Shown in pieces: positions 5,048-12,906 of a stretch of 21,446 nucleotides of DNA. The notes beneath the pieces are model-generated. The model ran no database searches. It saw only the letters and a program-made list of their open reading frames with translations, and was not told the DNA's origin. Source of the stretch: CAYPHY01 sp964410625 (lineage in GTDB: Bacteria > Chloroflexota > Anaerolineae > Promineifilales > Promineifilaceae); the NCBI GenBank assembly GCA_964410625.1, contig CAYPHY010000063.1, forward strand, positions 1 through 21,446. The letters run 5' to 3'. Positions within the stretch are counted from its first letter, which is position 1; each line of letters starts with the position of its first letter. A program made the translations under genes and the position numbers.

Positions 5048-7747
5048 ATGACCCATCGGTATGCTCTGGAAGGGGAAAACGGCACAAACACAGAGCAAGA
5101 GACGCGCGAGGCGTCCCAATCGCGTCGCGCGTGGTTGGCTAGTTTATTGCTTGGTCGTCGCTATCCTGTTTTCACCCGCTTTCTTAATTTTTACCAACGG
5201 ATTCTCAATCGGCCGCGCCACATCCGCCGCCGGTTGGTGCGCCGAGGAGCAATCACGCTGGCCGGGGTGGCACTGGCACTGGCGTTGGTTCGCTCCCCCG
5301 CCCATGCTGCTACCATCACCGTTGACAATGGCGAGGTAGGGATTGCGGACAATGATGTTTGCTCGCTGATCGAGGCGATCAACAATGCCAACTATGGCGC
5401 ACAGCATAATGATTGTGAATACGGGGATCCCTATGGATTAGACTACATTGAGTTACCGGATAATGGCCTCTTTACGCTAGACAGCTCCTACGTCTATTAT
5501 CAAGGTGAAACGGGCCTGCCACTAATCACCAGCGAGATCATCATTGAAGCTAATAATTCGATTATTGAACGTGATAGTACGAGCGACGAGGAGTTTCGAC
5601 TGTTCGCCGTTACAAGTAGTGGCGACCTGACTATAAACGACGCCACGTTGCGCTATGGCTTTGAATATGATGGGTATGGTGGTGCGGCGATCATTAACTT
5701 CTATGGCGAGCTAACCGTCAACAACAGTATCATCACCGGCAACTATGCCTTTGGCCCAGCCGGAATTGGGAATTATGGTGGTACAATCCTGATCAGTGGC
5801 TCGACCCTCACCTACAACATTGGTTTCGGCGGGGCGGCCGTGGGCACCACGTACGGCGGAGAAACCACCATTGAGTATAGTGATGTGAATCATAATTATG
5901 GGTTTTTAGCGCCCGTTACCAATTACGCAAGTAGGCTCATTATCCGCGATAGTACACTATCCTACAATGACGGTTTCCTTGGCGGCGCAGTGGCAACCAA
6001 TAACGGGACAACGACGATCAGCAATAGCCTCCTTTATGAAAACTACGCAGATTATGGCGGAGCTGTTTATGTCCACAGTGGCACAACTAATATTCACAAC
6101 ACCGTTCTCAGCTATAACTGGGGCATCGTTGGCGGAGCTGCTTATAACGAAGATGGCGTGATGAACATCATTGATAGCCTGTTGACTCACAATTACGCCG
6201 AATACGCAGGCGGTGCAGTCTATAATGAAGATGGCACTGTCAACATTAGCGGCAGCACATTAAGTGGCAACGAGGCATATTACGAAGATGGCGGCGCTGT
6301 TTTTAATGACGACGGCCAGACCACCATTGTCAACAGCACGATCAGCGGCAACATGGCCGGAGATGCGGCTGGTGGCGTACGCCAGCAGGATGAAACGGGT
6401 GTGACAACGATCATCAACACCACGATTACCGACAACACGGCCGCCGACCACGGCGGAGGCATTGACGCCGTCTATGGCACGTTGATCCTGGAACGGAGTA
6501 TTGTTTCCGGCAATCATTCTCCCGACGCCAGCGAGATACATATCCACAATTACGGCGACGATTCACCCACTGTCACGGTTGATGCTCACAACTTGTTTGG
6601 CGATAGTGGGGTGGACAATGAGGACGCCTTTTACAACTTCACTCCCGGCAGCAGCGACATCACGGCCACCAGCGATGGCAACACTCCCACTGATCTGAGC
6701 GACATCTTGGATACCGACCTGGACGACAACGGCGGGCCACAGGCAGGCATTACCGGTTTTACCGTGCCGATCCCGACCCACAACCTCGACTCATCCGCCA
6801 GCCCGGCGGTAGATGCTGCGCCCAGCGGCGATTGCTTCGGTGATCCTGTAGATGGGGTGGACCAACGTGGGTATGCACGCAACTTTGATGGTGACGGAAA
6901 CGGCGACCTGGCCGGAACGGAGTGTGACATTGGCGCGATTGAGTATGGCGCTTCCCTGCCTGTTCCGTTGGAAGGGTTGTTCTTGACGGCCGAAGCACCC
7001 GGCACAACGAGCAACGGCATCAACTTTGGCACAGAAGACATCCTGGAATGGGACGGCAGCCAGTGGTCGCTTTTCTTCGACGGCAGCGCGGCCGGGTTGA
7101 AGAGTGGCAACAAGGCCCATGACATCAACGGCATCCATGTGAATGAGGCCAACGACATCTACCTCACCTTCTTCCAGAACAAGATCATGACCGCCGACCT
7201 CGGCCAGGTCTTCGGCCACGACATCATCCACTATGACGGCAGCGATTTCAGCTTCTTCTTTGATGGCTCCGACCTTGGTTTGTCTACAGTGAGCGAAAAG
7301 CTGGATGGGCTGCATATTGTGGAGGATGATAGTGGGCTGCCCGGCGGCGGAGCTTGCACAGAGTATATTCTGGTCAGCACCTTTGGCACGGGCAAGGTTC
7401 CGGCGGCCGGTGGTGGGCAACTGTCATTCCAGGGTGAGGATGTCCTCGGCTTTTGTGCTGCCAGCACGGGGACGGACACGGCTGGCTCCTGGTATATGGT
7501 GTTGGATGGCTCGGCCGAGGGTATGCCGAAGAACGCCACCTTCAGCCTCTCCGCCAACGAGGACGCTTCAATCCTCTATTTCACGACCAAGGACAACTTT
7601 AACGTGCCACCGGCCGTTGGCGGCCATTCGATGGTCTATCAATATGACATGGCAACGGACAGCTTCAGCGGCCCACTCTTTAGCGCACCGGCCAATGGGT
7701 TGAATCAGTTGGTCAATGGTTTGCACGTAGCTGGCGACTTACCCTAA
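5048..7747 (+). CDS. CSLREA-type secreted right-handed beta-helix protein
   Basis: The product is 899 aa. A charged N-terminal region of about 64 residues (several Arg clusters) precedes a hydrophobic segment (about 65-87) ending SPAHA, which reads as a signal peptide with a very long n-region. NDVCSLIEAINNANYG at about 103-118 is a CSLREA-like motif. Residues about 150-490 consist of short repeats (N-x-S-x-I/L-x-x-N-x-x, GGAV.N..G) typical of parallel beta-helix surface proteins. A separate C-terminal domain from about residue 640 contains four copies of a motif such as EDILEWDGSQWSLFFDGSAAGL. It is presumably exported and binds polymer or cell surface; no catalytic site is recognised. ATG 5048 was chosen over an in-frame GTG at 5024 because AAAGGAG lies 6 nt upstream of it and would fall inside the longer version. 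A strong hairpin follows the stop. Confidence 0.85.
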   Translation: MTHRYALEGENGTNTEQETREASQSRRAWLASLLLGRRYPVFTRFLNFYQRILNRPRHIRRRLVRRGAITLAGVALALALVRSPAHAATITVDNGEVGIADNDVCSLIEAINNANYGAQHNDCEYGDPYGLDYIELPDNGLFTLDSSYVYYQGETGLPLITSEIIIEANNSIIERDSTSDEEFRLFAVTSSGDLTINDATLRYGFEYDGYGGAAIINFYGELTVNNSIITGNYAFGPAGIGNYGGTILISGSTLTYNIGFGGAAVGTTYGGETTIEYSDVNHNYGFLAPVTNYASRLIIRDSTLSYNDGFLGGAVATNNGTTTISNSLLYENYADYGGAVYVHSGTTNIHNTVLSYNWGIVGGAAYNEDGVMNIIDSLLTHNYAEYAGGAVYNEDGTVNISGSTLSGNEAYYEDGGAVFNDDGQTTIVNSTISGNMAGDAAGGVRQQDETGVTTIINTTITDNTAADHGGGIDAVYGTLILERSIVSGNHSPDASEIHIHNYGDDSPTVTVDAHNLFGDSGVDNEDAFYNFTPGSSDITATSDGNTPTDLSDILDTDLDDNGGPQAGITGFTVPIPTHNLDSSASPAVDAAPSGDCFGDPVDGVDQRGYARNFDGDGNGDLAGTECDIGAIEYGASLPVPLEGLFLTAEAPGTTSNGINFGTEDILEWDGSQWSLFFDGSAAGLKSGNKAHDINGIHVNEANDIYLTFFQNKIMTADLGQVFGHDIIHYDGSDFSFFFDGSDLGLSTVSEKLDGLHIVEDDSGLPGGGACTEYILVSTFGTGKVPAAGGGQLSFQGEDVLGFCAASTGTDTAGSWYMVLDGSAEGMPKNATFSLSANEDASILYFTTKDNFNVPPAVGGHSMVYQYDMATDSFSGPLFSAPANGLNQLVNGLHVAGDLP

Positions 7748-7765
7748 GCCGATGATAGGATGAAC

Positions 7766-7813
7766 GGGTGACAAGGTGACAGGGTGAATGATCATCCTGT
7801 CACCTTATCACCC
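7766..7813 (+). terminator. Octamer-built hairpin downstream of the beta-helix gene
   Basis: The arm GGGTGACAAGGTGACAGG (7766-7783) pairs with CCTGTCACCTTATCACCC (7796-7813) at 17 of 18 positions, around a 12-nt loop that contains the palindrome ATGATCAT. Further octamer-like units (CTTGTCAC) continue to about 7836. It starts about 18 bp after the stop codon. There is no U-run, so it may act as an mRNA 3' stabiliser or weak terminator rather than a classic intrinsic terminator. The words are those of the octamer array at 1-52. Confidence 0.6.
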
Positions 7814-7836
7814 CCTCACTGTCTCGCCTTGTCACT

Positions 7837-7971
7837 TGTTGTTGACGGCCGAGGGTGAATGGCTAGTAATCACCGGCACCATCCCACCGCTACTATCATG
7901 CCGCAGTCCGCTTTGCGACAGTGAGCTTTCAAATCAGTTCGCCTACTCTGTAGAGCGATTGGTTTGCGGTC
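7837..7971. other. Non-coding stretch with no recognised feature
   Basis: Between the two hairpins of the 301-bp gap 7748-8048 I see no convincing gene, RNA or repeat. A short ORF that begins at 7788 would start inside the hairpin and has no ribosome binding site. Confidence 0.5.
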
Positions 7972-8003
7972 AAAAGGGCAATGCGACACGCACTGCCCTT
8001 TTT
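7972..8003 (+). terminator. Intrinsic terminator before the ALDC-BMP gene
   Basis: AAAAGGGCA (7972-7980) pairs perfectly with TGCCCTTTT (7994-8002) around a 13-nt loop, and the downstream arm runs into a T tract (TTTTT). It insulates the next promoter, whose -35 begins only a few bases later. The A/T flanks make it potentially bidirectional. Confidence 0.75.
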
Positions 8004-8008
8004 GGATT

Positions 8009-8037
8009 TTGATGTAAAGGCTGAGCAATGATATAGT
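8009..8037 (+). promoter_or_regulatory. Sigma-70-type promoter of the ALDC-BMP gene
   Basis: TTGATG (8009-8014), a 17-bp spacer and TATAGT (8032-8037) form a good promoter. The ATG at 8049 lies 11 nt after the -10 box, so the transcript would have almost no 5' leader. Confidence 0.7.
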
Positions 8038-8048
8038 GGTGAAATTCT

Positions 8049-9800
8049 ATGTCTTATCGAAGATGGATGCGCGTTGTTGCTTTGTTTGTCGTTGTAGTCT
8101 TGGCGGCCGCCTGCTCTCAGCCATCCGAAACGGACCCACCAGACGCGGATCCACCAGACCAGGAAACGCTTTTCCAAATATCCACGCTGAACGCCCTGCA
8201 AGCAGGTGAGTACGATGGCCTGATGACCGTCGGCGAACTGAAGCAAGCGGGCGACTTCGGCCTGGGGACCTTCGCCGCCCTGGACGGAGAGATGATCGTC
8301 CTCGATGGCGAGGTTTACCAGGCTAGGGATGATGGAGTGGCCTATGTCGCCGCTGATGATGTGCAAACGCCATTTGCGGCCGTCACATTCTTTGACACAG
8401 ACCAAACCTTTACCGTCAGCGAAACGCTGGAGTGTGCCACATTGCAAGCCCACCTCGATGGCCTCTTGCCCAACGCCAACACGCCGTATGCCATCAAGGC
8501 CAGCGGGACGTTTGCCAGCCTGACCGTGCGTGCGCCGCATAGCCAGAGCGAACCATACCGGCCGTTAAGCGAAGCCTTAGCCGACCAGGTGGTGTTCGAG
8601 TCGCAAAACACGCCAGGAGTGATGGTTGGTTTTCGCCTGCCCGCATACCTGGACGGCGTGAATGTCGCCGGTTACCACTTTCACTTCATCAGCGAAGACC
8701 GCCAGACGGGCGGCCATGTCCTTGATTGCCAGAGTGGAGAACTAACCGTTGAGATCGATGCCATCGAACAGCTACAGTTGGATGGGCTGCAAAATGAGGT
8801 TGCGCCGCCAGCAAACATGGACAGGACCGCATCAGAGGCGGCCGAAGCAGCAGCGGCCGAACCAGCCGACAGCACTCCACTGACGGTCTTTGCCGCCTAT
8901 GCCACAGCAATTGAAGAACCCTGGGTTAGCGTGATTCATTCGGCATTGATGGACGCCGAGGCGTCTGGCGATATTGTTTATACCTATGCCGATGAACAAG
9001 GGTATGAGGGGCAGATGGCCGACACTATGCGCCAGGTGATTGCCGACTCCCCGCCGGACATTATCTTTGGCGATGCCTTTGGCAACGAAGCGTCGGTATG
9101 GGAAGTGGCCCAGGAACATCCGCAAATCGCTTTTGTTTTTGGTTCCGATCAGGAACCAACCGACCCTAATATCTCTATCTTTGACAGTTGGACCTACGAA
9201 CCGGCCTATCTCGGTGGCATGTTGGCTGGTGGGCTGACGGAATCGAATACCATCGGCGTTGTCGCCGGTTTTGCTGAAGGGGCGATCAACCCGGCGATCA
9301 ACGCCTTCATTGCCGGAGCGAAGGCAGTCAACCCGGCCGTTGATGTGCAGACGGTGTTTATCAATAGCTGGTATGATCCACAGGCGGCCGCCGCCGCAAC
9401 GCTGGCGCAAATCGAGAACGGGGCCGATGTCATTTATGCTGAACGCGAAGGGGTGATTGAGGCGGCCGCTGAACGTAGCGTCTATACCATTGGCAACATG
9501 ATTGATCAGGGATCGCTTGCCCCTGATTATGTGGTCAGTAGCGTTGTCTGGCAGATGGACTCGACGGTTCAATACGTTATTCAGCAGGTAGCCAGTGGGC
9601 AGTATACGGCCGAAGACCTGATCGATTATAGCCGCATGGCCGGCGGTGGTTCGCGGTTAGCGCCAATTAACAGGAATATTGCCGGTGAGATTCCGGCTGA
9701 GCTGCTGGCGCAGGTGGAAGAACGGCAAGCGGAGATCCTCAACGGTCACTTTGTGGTTGACTTGGATGCCAGCGTGCCGGAAAGCATTTCTGCCCCATAA
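8049..9800 (+). CDS. Lipoprotein fusion: alpha-acetolactate decarboxylase domain + BMP-family solute-binding domain
   Basis: The product is 583 aa. The signal sequence ends LAAAC (Cys22), a lipobox, so the protein should be exported and lipid-anchored. Residues about 40-245 match alpha-acetolactate decarboxylase (2-acetolactate to acetoin plus CO2): GTFAALDGEMIVLDGEVYQ, TVRAPHSQSEPYRPL, and GFRLPAYLDGVNVAGYHFHFIS followed by GGHVLD. The three zinc ligands (His210, His212, His223) and the counterparts of the active-site Glu (Glu81) and Arg (Arg161) are present, so the domain may be active. After an Ala/Glu-rich linker (about 246-275), residues about 276-575 resemble the BMP/Med family of ABC-transporter substrate-binding proteins, typically for nucleosides (FAAYATAIEEPWVS, FGDAFGN, FDSWTYEPAYLGGMLAGG, GNMIDQG). 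No ABC permease is adjacent. Both family calls are firm; the joint function is unknown. Confidence 0.88.
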   Translation: MSYRRWMRVVALFVVVVLAAACSQPSETDPPDADPPDQETLFQISTLNALQAGEYDGLMTVGELKQAGDFGLGTFAALDGEMIVLDGEVYQARDDGVAYVAADDVQTPFAAVTFFDTDQTFTVSETLECATLQAHLDGLLPNANTPYAIKASGTFASLTVRAPHSQSEPYRPLSEALADQVVFESQNTPGVMVGFRLPAYLDGVNVAGYHFHFISEDRQTGGHVLDCQSGELTVEIDAIEQLQLDGLQNEVAPPANMDRTASEAAEAAAAEPADSTPLTVFAAYATAIEEPWVSVIHSALMDAEASGDIVYTYADEQGYEGQMADTMRQVIADSPPDIIFGDAFGNEASVWEVAQEHPQIAFVFGSDQEPTDPNISIFDSWTYEPAYLGGMLAGGLTESNTIGVVAGFAEGAINPAINAFIAGAKAVNPAVDVQTVFINSWYDPQAAAAATLAQIENGADVIYAEREGVIEAAAERSVYTIGNMIDQGSLAPDYVVSSVVWQMDSTVQYVIQQVASGQYTAEDLIDYSRMAGGGSRLAPINRNIAGEIPAELLAQVEERQAEILNGHFVVDLDASVPESISAP

Positions 9801-9848
9801 TGAAGCAGGGGATAACATTAAAATTCACCGCCTGGTAAGGACTATTTT

Positions 9849-9876
9849 TAGACAATCCTGAATATTGGGCTAAGAT
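9849..9876 (+). promoter_or_regulatory. Promoter of the choice-of-anchor B gene
   Basis: TAGACA (9849-9854), a 16-bp spacer and TAAGAT (9871-9876) lie directly upstream. Only 9 nt separate the -10 box from the ATG at 9886, and no ribosome binding site is visible, which fits a leaderless mRNA. Confidence 0.6.
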
Positions 9877-9885
9877 CGGCCGCCT

Positions 9886-11772
9886 ATGCGCCATCTGAAG
9901 CTAATTTCCTTACTCTTGTTGCTGGCGGCTGTCCTGACGGCCGTCGTTTCAATTCACGCCATTTCCCCCTCCTCTCCTGGTGCGGCCGCGCCTTGTGTCA
10001 ATGGAGTGGCGGCCGATACCTATCCCTGCCAGAGCGTTGACCTGCTGGCCCATCTCCCACTGAGTCAAATTGGTGGCGGGAATGGGGCTGACATATGGGG
10101 CTGGACAGATTCGCAAACGGGGCGTGAGTATGCGCTGATGACACGCTCTACCGGCACCTCGTTTGTAGACATCACCAACCCGACTACGCCCGTCTATCTT
10201 GGTAATTTACCGCCCCACACCCAACCCTCTGCCTGGCGTGATGTCGAAGTCTATGGCAACTACGCCTATGTCGTCACCGAGGCCTTTGGCGGCGGGATGC
10301 AAGTCTTTGATCTGACCCAACTGCGAAACGTGGATAATCCGCCAGTTACTTTTCAGGAAACAACCCATTATAGTGGCTTTGGCAACGCCCATACCATCTT
10401 TATCAACCAGGAAACGGGTTATGCCTATGCCGTTGGAACCAGCACCTGTGGCAGCGGCCTGCATATGGTGGACATTCGCCAGCCGACCGAGCCGCGCTTT
10501 GCCGGATGCTATGCCGAAGACGGCTATACTCATGAAACCCAATGCGTCATCTATCATGGCCCTGATGAAGATTATGACGGCCACGAAATCTGTTTTGCTT
10601 CCAATGAGGACACCTTGACGTTGGTGGACGTGACGGATAAGTCTGACCCACAGCAAATCTCGCGCACCAGCTATAGCGGCGTCGGTTATACGCATCAGGG
10701 GTGGCTGACGGCCGATCACGCCTACTTCTTGCTCAACGACGAAACGGACGAAATCACCTACGGCCACAACGCCCGCACCTACATTTGGGATGTCCGTGAT
10801 CTCGACGCGCCGGACGTGTTGGATACCTACACCTCTAGCTCACCGGCCATTGACCACAACCTCTACATCCACAACGGCTACGTCTATCAGGCTAACTATC
10901 GCGCCGGACTGCGAATTCTCGATGGTTCGGGTATTCCCAGCGGCGACTTGCGCGAAGTGGCCTATTTCGACATCTTTCCCGCCAATGATGTGCCTGCCTT
11001 CAACGGCGCATGGGGCAATTATCCCTTCTTCGATAGTGGCACTGTGATCGTCGGCGGGATTGAGCAGGGATTGTTTGTCCTCCGGCCGACGCTGGACGCG
11101 GATTATGCAGCCACGTTGGGGCCAAACAGTTCAAAGGATATCTCGCCCGGCACAACGACCGTCCACACCTTCACGCTCCGCAACATCGGCCAACTTGATG
11201 ATAGCTACATGCTGACTTTGCAACCTGGTGATTGGGTGACTTCGGCGCAAGCAGATTCACTGATCTCGGTCGCGGCGGGAGCATCGGCCGTGGTCACCAT
11301 TGGCGTCGAAGCACCAGATACGCCAAACGTCAGCGATAGCTTCATCCTGACTGCCACCTCGGTCAACTCGCCGGCGCTGGTGTTGCAAACGACCGGGACG
11401 ACGGAAACGGCCGTCCACCCTAATCTCACCGTGACCGGCGATACCAGCGGCGAAGGCTTCCCTGGCGAAACGGTCATCTATCGCCTGACCATCACCAATA
11501 CCGGCGACTATCCCGACCGTTACGCGATTAACGTCAGCGCCAGCCAATGGCCGGTTACGGTCTTTCCGGCCAACACCGACTTGCTACAGCCGGGGGATAG
11601 TCAGGCAGTTGATGTGTTGGTGACGGCCGGGGAAAGCGGCAGCGACATCGCCACCATCCTGGTTACTTCGCAGCTTGATTCAAGTGTCGGCCGTACCGTC
11701 CGCCTGACGACAACCGTCACCCCTATCCCCCTGCCCTACGCCTTTTATATACCGTTTCATATAGATGATTAG
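9886..11772 (+). CDS. Secreted choice-of-anchor B family protein (LVIVD-type propeller)
   Basis: The product is 628 aa. A signal peptide covers residues 1 to about 25 (MRHLKLISLLLLLAAVLTAV). Residues about 50-400 form repeats of the LVIVD/choice-of-anchor B type, seen as SFVDITNPTTPVYLGNLP, HMVDIRQPTEPRFAGCY and LTLVDVTDKSDPQQIS, with WRDVEVYGNYAYVVTEA. These probably fold as a beta-propeller. Two Ig-like/NEW3-like modules follow (about 405-505 and 508-610), giving repeated N-T-G and N-I-G-Q turns. The extreme C-terminus YAFYIPFHIDD is a hydrophobic patch with a short charged end and no LPXTG motif. The protein is extracytoplasmic; ligand unknown. It has its own promoter and is not in an operon with the preceding gene. 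Confidence 0.85.
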   Translation: MRHLKLISLLLLLAAVLTAVVSIHAISPSSPGAAAPCVNGVAADTYPCQSVDLLAHLPLSQIGGGNGADIWGWTDSQTGREYALMTRSTGTSFVDITNPTTPVYLGNLPPHTQPSAWRDVEVYGNYAYVVTEAFGGGMQVFDLTQLRNVDNPPVTFQETTHYSGFGNAHTIFINQETGYAYAVGTSTCGSGLHMVDIRQPTEPRFAGCYAEDGYTHETQCVIYHGPDEDYDGHEICFASNEDTLTLVDVTDKSDPQQISRTSYSGVGYTHQGWLTADHAYFLLNDETDEITYGHNARTYIWDVRDLDAPDVLDTYTSSSPAIDHNLYIHNGYVYQANYRAGLRILDGSGIPSGDLREVAYFDIFPANDVPAFNGAWGNYPFFDSGTVIVGGIEQGLFVLRPTLDADYAATLGPNSSKDISPGTTTVHTFTLRNIGQLDDSYMLTLQPGDWVTSAQADSLISVAAGASAVVTIGVEAPDTPNVSDSFILTATSVNSPALVLQTTGTTETAVHPNLTVTGDTSGEGFPGETVIYRLTITNTGDYPDRYAINVSASQWPVTVFPANTDLLQPGDSQAVDVLVTAGESGSDIATILVTSQLDSSVGRTVRLTTTVTPIPLPYAFYIPFHIDD

Positions 11773-11783
11773 CGATGTAGTTG

Positions 11784-11792
11784 TGCTATACT
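11784..11792 (+). promoter_or_regulatory. Extended -10 promoter (TGC TATACT) of the PLP-enzyme gene
   Basis: TG at 11784-11785, one base, then TATACT at 11787-11792. The ATG at 11803 is 10 nt further on, leaving room for only a few leader bases. No clear -35, as expected for an extended -10 promoter. Confidence 0.55.
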
Positions 11793-11802
11793 AAAGCATT
11801 CT

Positions 11803-12780
11803 ATGGAACCGAAATTCCCAAATAGAGTCCCCATTGCCTATCTACCCACGCCGATTGACCGGCTGGAGCGCCTCGGCCGTCATATGGGCGGCCCGACCTT
11901 GCTGATCAAACGCGATGACCAGACTGGACTGGCAACCGGCGGCAACAAGACGCGCAAACTGGAATTTCTGGTGGCCGATGCGCTGGCGCAGGGCTGTGAC
12001 CATCTGGTGACAACCGGCGCGCCACAGAGCAACCATTGCCGCCAAACGGCCGCCGCCGCCGCCCATTTTGGCCTCGGTTGCAGCCTCATCTTGCGCGGTA
12101 AAGAGCCTGGTGATGTCACCGGTAACTTATTGCTCAATCGCTTGTTCGGCGCTCATATTTATTGGACCGATGTGAAGGATTGCACGCAGGCGATTAACGA
12201 CGTAATGGGTGAGTTGAAGGCGATGGGGCGACGGCCGTATTTCATCCCTCTCGGCGGCTCCAACGTCATCGGCGCGACCGGCTATGTGTTGGCGATGGGC
12301 GAGTTGATGCAACAACTGGAGGAAAGCCACACCAACGTTGATTTTATCGTCTTTGCCAGCAGCAGCGGCGGAACCCATGCCGGGCTGGTCTTGGGGGCGC
12401 ATGTCTATGGCTTTCGCGGCCGTATTCTCGGCATTAGTGTGGATAGTCCGGCCGATGAACTGTCTACCCAGGTGGCCGCGCTGGCTACCGCTACCGCTAC
12501 CCATCTGGGTTTGGGAACGCTCTCGCTGGCCGACCGCGTGGACGCCAATGACGACTATCTTGGCGATGGCTATGCCCAGGTGGGCGAGGCGGAACGGGAA
12601 GCGATCCAGCTAACTGCACAATTAGAAGGGATTCTGCTCGACCCGGTTTATACCGGCCGGGCGATGGGTGGGCTGATTGACCTCATCCGTTGGGGGGCCT
12701 TCACCCGCCGCCAGACGGTCCTCTTTTGGCATACGGGTGGGACGGCCGCGCTGCCAGCCTTTGCCCACAAGCTCCTCTAA
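11803..12780 (+). CDS. PLP-dependent D-cysteine desulfhydrase / ACC deaminase family enzyme
   Basis: The 325-aa cytosolic enzyme belongs to the fold-type II PLP family that includes D-cysteine desulfhydrase (D-cysteine to pyruvate, ammonia and sulfide) and 1-aminocyclopropane-1-carboxylate deaminase. The PLP lysine is in GGNKTRKLEFL (Lys49), the substrate loop in GAPQSNHCRQTAAAAA (Ser76-Asn77-His78), and the phosphate loop in SSSGGTHAGL. Length matches D-cysteine desulfhydrases. The QSNHxRQTAA form of the loop favours that activity over ACC deaminase, but the two are hard to separate by sequence alone. It is monocistronic, with a near-leaderless promoter upstream and an inverted palindromic repeat downstream. 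Confidence 0.8.
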   Translation: MEPKFPNRVPIAYLPTPIDRLERLGRHMGGPTLLIKRDDQTGLATGGNKTRKLEFLVADALAQGCDHLVTTGAPQSNHCRQTAAAAAHFGLGCSLILRGKEPGDVTGNLLLNRLFGAHIYWTDVKDCTQAINDVMGELKAMGRRPYFIPLGGSNVIGATGYVLAMGELMQQLEESHTNVDFIVFASSSGGTHAGLVLGAHVYGFRGRILGISVDSPADELSTQVAALATATATHLGLGTLSLADRVDANDDYLGDGYAQVGEAEREAIQLTAQLEGILLDPVYTGRAMGGLIDLIRWGAFTRRQTVLFWHTGGTAALPAFAHKLL

Positions 12781-12817
12781 GCACCGATGTCTTAAGTGGT
12801 TGGCGGAAAGTTCGCTT

Positions 12818-12879
12818 AGAAACCGGGTTTCTATCGGGCAAACGATTCGGTCTAGTAAAAGCTAAGAAACCCGGTTTCT
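12818..12879. repeat. Pair of AGAAACC(C/G)GGTTTCT palindromes between convergent genes
   Basis: AGAAACCGGGTTTCT (12818-12832) and AGAAACCCGGTTTCT (12865-12879) are each near-palindromes and are inverted relative to one another. They lie in the 126-bp gap between the convergent PLP-enzyme and YfhO-like genes and could act as a bidirectional terminator. A third copy is at 15088. Confidence 0.85.
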
Positions 12880-12906
12880 GTTCTCAAGAAACTTTTCGCA
12901 TTTTAC

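Noticed and set aside
7855..7915. Short similarity to the conserved 3' part of 16S rRNA (GCTAGTAATC then ATGCCGC)
   Set aside because: Only two short words match and the surrounding sequence does not; no rRNA gene or fragment can be supported.
8832..9572. 246-aa minus-strand ORF
   Set aside because: Antisense shadow of the BMP domain; no family motifs and no start signals.
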